A stretch of DNA of 64,000 nucleotides, taken from contig JAVXUO010001184.1 in assembly GCA_033065855.1 (NCBI GenBank), positions 310,001 through 374,000 on the forward strand. The letters run 5' to 3'. This DNA is from Escallonia rubra (lineage: Eukaryota; Streptophyta; Magnoliopsida; Escalloniales; Escalloniaceae). Shown here piece after piece: positions 59,850-64,000 of the stretch (positions are counted from its first letter, which is position 1; each line of letters starts with the position of its first letter). A program made the translations under genes and the position numbers. A model generated the notes under the pieces. That model was not told the DNA's origin. It ran no database searches and saw only the letters and a program-made list of their open reading frames with translations.

Positions 59850-60668
59850 GTGGCTGCTTGATAAAATTAAAATTTTAATGCTGAAAAAGTTAAGTATTGA
59901 ATTTGTAAAACTAAAAACTTTAAGCCACTGAATTTTTACTGAAAAATAAGTTAACGTATTTGGTAAACCAAAAGCAGATCTCTGAAAAGTGTTTATTTAG
60001 AAATTTATCTATTTTACAAAAATTATGCATTTGTTTATGTACTTTATAACTTTTTGGGGGGGCTAAAATCGTGTTGATGGTGGTAGTGGCAGTAATGATG
60101 GAGTAGTAGTGGTGGTAGCAAAAAGGTGTCAATAGTGGCGGTAGTGGAGTGTGAAGACGTGGTATTAGTAATTGTGATGATAGCAATATGCGACAACATG
60201 ACGGTCAGTGGTTGTAGTGTGGTGGATCTTACATGATTTTGGCAGAAATGGATGTGGTGACAACAACAACGGTATGGTGGAGGTGACAGTGTCCTTGTGG
60301 CGGTGTCGGTGGTGGTGGTGATAGTGGCTAAGTTGTGGTAATTGTGGTGGTGGTAGTAAAAGGAAATAATGGTTGTGATAGTGGTTGTATTGTGGTGGAG
60401 GCGGTGTTCCCAGCAAATTAATTGAGACGGCATCGTAGTCGTAATTATTTTTTTTATGTAAAAGAATGTTAAATAACTTTTAACCATCTCACTTAAAATT
60501 AAGTGATCAGCATTAAGTAAGTCCACCCTGACTTAAAATTTTTGTCTATTTTTTGTAGGAATTAATTTTTTAAGTGATACAAGATTTAGCATTATCAAAC
60601 GTACTTAATTGAAAATCATTGAAAACTTTAAATTTTAAGTGCTTAATTGTGTTATCAAACACACCCTA
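59850..60668. mobile_element. MITE-like element (hAT-type ends) with GTG-rich interior
   Basis: The left end region GTGGCTGCTTGATAAAATTA and the right end region, in reverse complement, TTAGGGTGTGTTTGATAACA then ATTAAGCACTTAAAATT, pair over ~50 bp imperfectly. The interior 60070-60410 is a degenerate GTGGTGGTAG repeat that makes Thr/His-rich frames on the minus strand. The target duplication was not resolved. Confidence 0.4.
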
Positions 60669-60897
60669 AGAAGGCTAGTTTTTAAAACTGAACAGCCAGG
60701 AAAATCCCAAGGCTCCCAATGGCAACAAGAGCCTGCATCAACTCGGCTGCAAGTCGATCTCTGCAAACCCATCACAAAAGGCTACCAACATCCTAATAGG
60801 CTCTGGATATACAAATCTACCGAGGCAAGAGATCGACGACAGTCTTAAGCTTGCTTATGCACGGTGGGACGGCGATGAGGGGCCTTGCTAGGGATTC

Positions 60898-60910
60898 TGT
60901 GTGTGTGGGT

Positions 60911-60958
<48 letters not shown>
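60898..60958. repeat. (GT)n-(GA)n compound microsatellite
   Basis: A TGTG run passing directly into an AGAG run. Confidence 0.9.
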
Positions 60959-60959
<1 letters not shown>

Positions 60960-60961
<2 letters not shown>

Positions 60962-63240
60962 CTTAGTTTATTATTGAAAAAGATCTTTTTGATGATCATC
61001 AACAACGAGGGCTGTATACGAGTCGACTTTGAACAGAACATACTCGTTTGTTTAGTTTTAGGTCATGCTCGTGCTTGTTTAGTCTTTAAAATTTTATTTG
61101 AGCTTGTTCACAATTCGATTCACAAAACTTGTGTCGGCTCGAGTTCGTGTGTTTAATTATACGAACCTTATTTTGACTTTCACAACATTAATTAGGACGG
61201 TAAGTTGGTGACAGCGGCCCCAATTGTGGTGGAAAATGAACCTCTTCTAACAGGATCAATTTGAAATATCACCATCACAATGATAATTTTCCAACCACTA
61301 CCCTTAATCTGTTTGATGTGATTAGATTGACGAATGCAATCAAAAGTAAGAAACCCATATTCAAACGAAGCATTAAATTCCACATCTACCTCTCACATGG
61401 TATGGTACTACAAAGACCATTCATTTATTCATAGATCCGTTAAAACATGTAAAAAATGCTGCTACAACGACGACATAAATAGTTTATGCATGTGGTGCAA
61501 TCCTAGACTTTTTGCTTGATCAATGTCAAAACAGGTTAGTTCCAAAACTTCGTTCGAATCATTGATTGCATTTGTTTGAACAAAGTAGGAAAAAATTTAA
61601 CAAGGAGTTGTAAGATACTTCGTTATAATCATTTTAACGATGACTTTACAGAAAGAAGTATATGAATAATGCCAACGTTTATACGTTCTCTTTGTACGGA
61701 AAGAAGCCACTAAAACAATATAGCAAGCAAAGAACAATATCCCATAATGCTAGTTACAGATAACTTTCTTTTTTGCATTGCGAAGACTTGAGAGTAAATG
61801 TAGTGTAATGAGTATAGGTAGCAGTGTCCGTGGTCTGATCTACTACCACCATGAATAACCTTATTCAAATATCCAAGGAGCATGAACCCAGCTTAGCATT
61901 TGCCAATGTCGGCTTCAGCAATAGTACATGAATGCAGCGTGAATTCCGTACTTGGGACCAATATAAAGTTGTGCGACTTATCTGTTTGGCTGCACGACAT
62001 GAAGGAAGAAATCAATGTTCTTTAAAATCATCTCACAAGAGAAAAAACCGTAAGGCGGATGGGAAAAACATTTTATTTTATTTTTAGTATCAATAAATTC
62101 TTCTTGTCAAAACCACACGAGGTCGGCCCGGTGGTCCCCTTAACATCCTGCATCTAAAATTGGATCTAGCATTGAAAAAAATTGCATCAGGCCGATGTGA
62201 CGGACTTAGTCTGAGTTGACGCTAAAACTGACTTGAGAATGAAGAAAATAATCATCTCCAATGGATGATTTTCGGTATTCGCAACTATTTATTCAACAAT
62301 AGGATTGAGTATTCCCTAAAATAATAATAATAAAAAAAGACAACTAATTACAAATTCTAAAATCGTGCTATGGCGGTCAAGTCATGTTTTGATCAAGATC
62401 ATAACATGCCAATAGAAAATACTCCTTACCATTCAAATAAAATCTAAAAACACATACTAACTCCCCGACTGGATACACCGACAAACGCTTTCCACACTTT
62501 GGAAAGTACATATAATTCTTTCTTGTGCCTTGCTTTCTCTCATATGATCATCTTTCCCGTAGAGACAATGTGAGATCCTCCTCGCTTTTCTCCTGTCAAA
62601 GCTACCGATTTGAAGTAAAAAATTGTTCTCTAGTATATGTCACCAATATATACATGTACTCGATCTTGACAAGACAATTATTTAGAAACTCTTTTCTACT
62701 TTTTCGGAGATTGCTCAGGTAGTATTGACCGAAAGCCAAACAAAAAATGAAAATGCGCCTCCTCATGCATGCACAAAGATCTCGTAGTTGATCTTTAACA
62801 CATGATGGTTGATCGGCGGGGAGAATCTATCGACCTAAACAAACCTAAAGGAGTTCGTCCTACACGCAAGAAATCGATATGTACATTCCCCAACAGGCCA
62901 CAAATACTAACTCAAAAGCAGGCTTTTGCAGCTTCCCGAGTCTCTTAGGTGCCAGTTGCTTACAACTCCTTTATAATTGGCTTCCACATGAACCCATGCC
63001 ATTCTCAGTTGGTTCACCATGGTATTATGAAACCCTACAGTTACACAAAATACAGGAAAACCTAGTGAGCGGAATGATAGCTCTTGCTTTTCACGTACCA
63101 TTATGTAAAGATTAAACGGCCAGTAGAGATAGGGTATCATCATCAAGCTCGTGATAATAATAGACTGTAGGCATTAATTCAGTTTTTAGATGTGAGGACT
63201 GGTTAGTTGTTGAGAACATTTAATGCTGGACTTGAGACTT
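60960..63240. other. Gene-free stretch upstream of the glycine-rich protein gene
   Basis: No coding signal or clear repeat. The last few hundred bases are the probable promoter of the gene at 63314. Confidence 0.5.
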
Positions 63241-63245
63241 GGTAC

Positions 63246-63253
63246 TATATAAA
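63246..63253 (+). promoter_or_regulatory. TATA box of the glycine-rich protein gene
   Basis: TATATAAA followed by CCCC, 61 bp before the ATG, which leaves room for a ~30-base 5' UTR. A strong plant consensus. Confidence 0.75.
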
Positions 63254-63313
63254 CCCCTTAGCTCGTGTTGATAATGCAAGTCACGATAGTTGTAAGCGTA
63301 CTTCATTTCAAAG

Positions 63314-64000
63314 ATGAAATCTGGTGCAGTGAGAGCTGGAGTTTTGTTTGTAGTTTGCCTTTATTTCTTTGTAGCGAGTGTGGTGCTTGCTAGAGATGTG
63401 AGGAGTGATGAGGAGGAGAAGACATTTATAGGTGGCGGGTTTGGTAAGGGATTTGGCGGAGGTTTTGGCTCCGGAGGCGGGGGCGGTGGCGGATCAGGTG
63501 GTGGTGCTGGCTTTGGTAGTGGCGGTGGAGGTGGGCTGGGAGGTGGTTCTGGAGGAGGAGTTGGCGCCGGAGGTGGTGCTGGTGGTGGCACGGGAGTAGG
63601 TGGTGGATATGGGAAGGGAGGTGGCGGTGGAGGTGGTGCTGGAGGAGGAGTTGGAGCCGGAGGGGGTGCTGGAGGTGGTACTGGAGTAGGTGGTGGATAT
63701 GGGAAGGGAGGTGGCGCCGGAGGTGGTGCTGGAGGTGGTACTGGAGTAGGTGGTGGATATGGGAAGGGAGGTGGCGGTGGAGGTGGTGCTGGAAGAGGGG
63801 TTGGCGCTGGTGGTGGTGCTGGAGTAGGTGGTGGATACGGGAAGGGAGGTGGCGTTGGTGGTGGAGTTGGAGGAGGAACCGGTGGTGGAGGTGGTGGTGG
63901 ATATGGAAAGGGAGGTGGCGTTGGTGGTGGATATGGAAAAGGTGGAGGTGTAGGTGGTGGCGCAGGAGGAGGTTACGGAAAGGGTGGTGGAGCTGGTGGC
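63314..64000 (+). CDS. Secreted glycine-rich protein (partial, runs off the window)
   Basis: 229 codons from ATG 63314 stay open to the last base, so the 3' end is outside. Residues 1-26 form a signal peptide (VLFVVCLYFFVASVVLA, cleavage expected before RDV). A short acidic linker (RSDEEEKTF) follows, then an almost pure glycine domain with Ala, Val, Ser, Thr and repeated GGGYGKGGG modules spaced about 15-35 residues apart. This is the class I plant glycine-rich protein pattern, usually a cell-wall structural or plasma-membrane-wall protein. The DNA is itself tandemly repeated (GGTGGTGGATATGGGAAGGG), so unequal exchange probably sets its length. The TATA box is well placed. There are no RNA-binding or other domains in the visible part. 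Confidence 0.9.
   Translation, partial: MKSGAVRAGVLFVVCLYFFVASVVLARDVRSDEEEKTFIGGGFGKGFGGGFGSGGGGGGGSGGGAGFGSGGGGGLGGGSGGGVGAGGGAGGGTGVGGGYGKGGGGGGGAGGGVGAGGGAGGGTGVGGGYGKGGGAGGGAGGGTGVGGGYGKGGGGGGGAGRGVGAGGGAGVGGGYGKGGGVGGGVGGGTGGGGGGGYGKGGGVGGGYGKGGGVGGGAGGGYGKGGGAGG

Noticed and set aside
60044..60526. 160-codon His/Thr-rich minus-strand frame
   Set aside because: The antisense of a GTG-type trinucleotide repeat.
63361..63591. Proline-rich minus-strand frame
   Set aside because: The antisense shadow of the glycine-rich protein gene.

Overview
This is a stretch of a plant nuclear genome, most likely a eudicot. It is AT-rich, genes are sparse and spliced with GT-AG introns, and the recognisable host proteins are plant-type: a PMP22/Mpv17 peroxisomal membrane protein, a GTE1/GTE6-type bromodomain-NET protein, a CC-NB-ARC resistance gene relic, a glycine-rich secreted protein and a small conserved plant protein. 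Most of the rest is transposable elements and their debris. I could not identify the species.

Layout. 1-5.7 kb: a Helitron 3' end (to 518), AT-rich sequence with a near-perfect 38-bp foldback, three 368-bp tandem repeats, a GC-rich LTR-like block (2.5-4.56 kb) and a second Helitron 3' end at 5700. 5.7-8.2 kb: a minus-strand NB-ARC resistance pseudogene, cut at its 3' side by the Helitron and split by a 1390-bp Mutator-like element that carries pieces of two unrelated host genes (a GT47 exostosin and a COBRA-like protein). 8.4-10.7 kb: a tandem array of about 0.6-kb units. 11.0-12.5 kb: a second, inverted copy of the LTR-like block. 12.8-20.6 kb: two related Mutator-like elements (MULEs), one a 1.1-kb non-autonomous copy, the other a 6.1-kb apparently autonomous copy with perfect 9-bp target duplications. 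The larger one holds a spliced transposase gene and, convergent with it, a small GRF-zinc-finger/membrane protein gene.

21.6-23.7 kb: the PMP22-like gene, six coding exons, plus strand. 27.05-41.05 kb: the GTE gene, eight coding exons, plus strand, about 398 codons. Its two large introns hold a 2.9-kb LTR-like insertion with a 5-bp target duplication (intron 1) and a 740-bp MULE plus MITE debris (intron 6). 42.5-43.7 kb: a decayed LINE. 44-49 kb: a repeated segment, one copy split by a PIF/Harbinger-type element whose empty site is visible in the sister copies. 50.0-50.5 kb: a short minus-strand gene for a conserved plant protein. 51-62 kb: MITEs, a 1.2-kb tandem duplication, a 5'-truncated LINE with a 17-bp target duplication, and long gene-free AT-rich stretches. 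63.3 kb to the window end: a glycine-rich secreted protein gene that runs off the edge.

The most interesting system is the 14475-20554 MULE. Its two genes point inward from opposite ends, as in maize MuDR (mudrA/mudrB), but the mudrB position holds a GRF-zinc-finger protein with a C-terminal membrane segment. Four elements in this window share the terminal start GGGTWAATT and make 9-10-bp target duplications.
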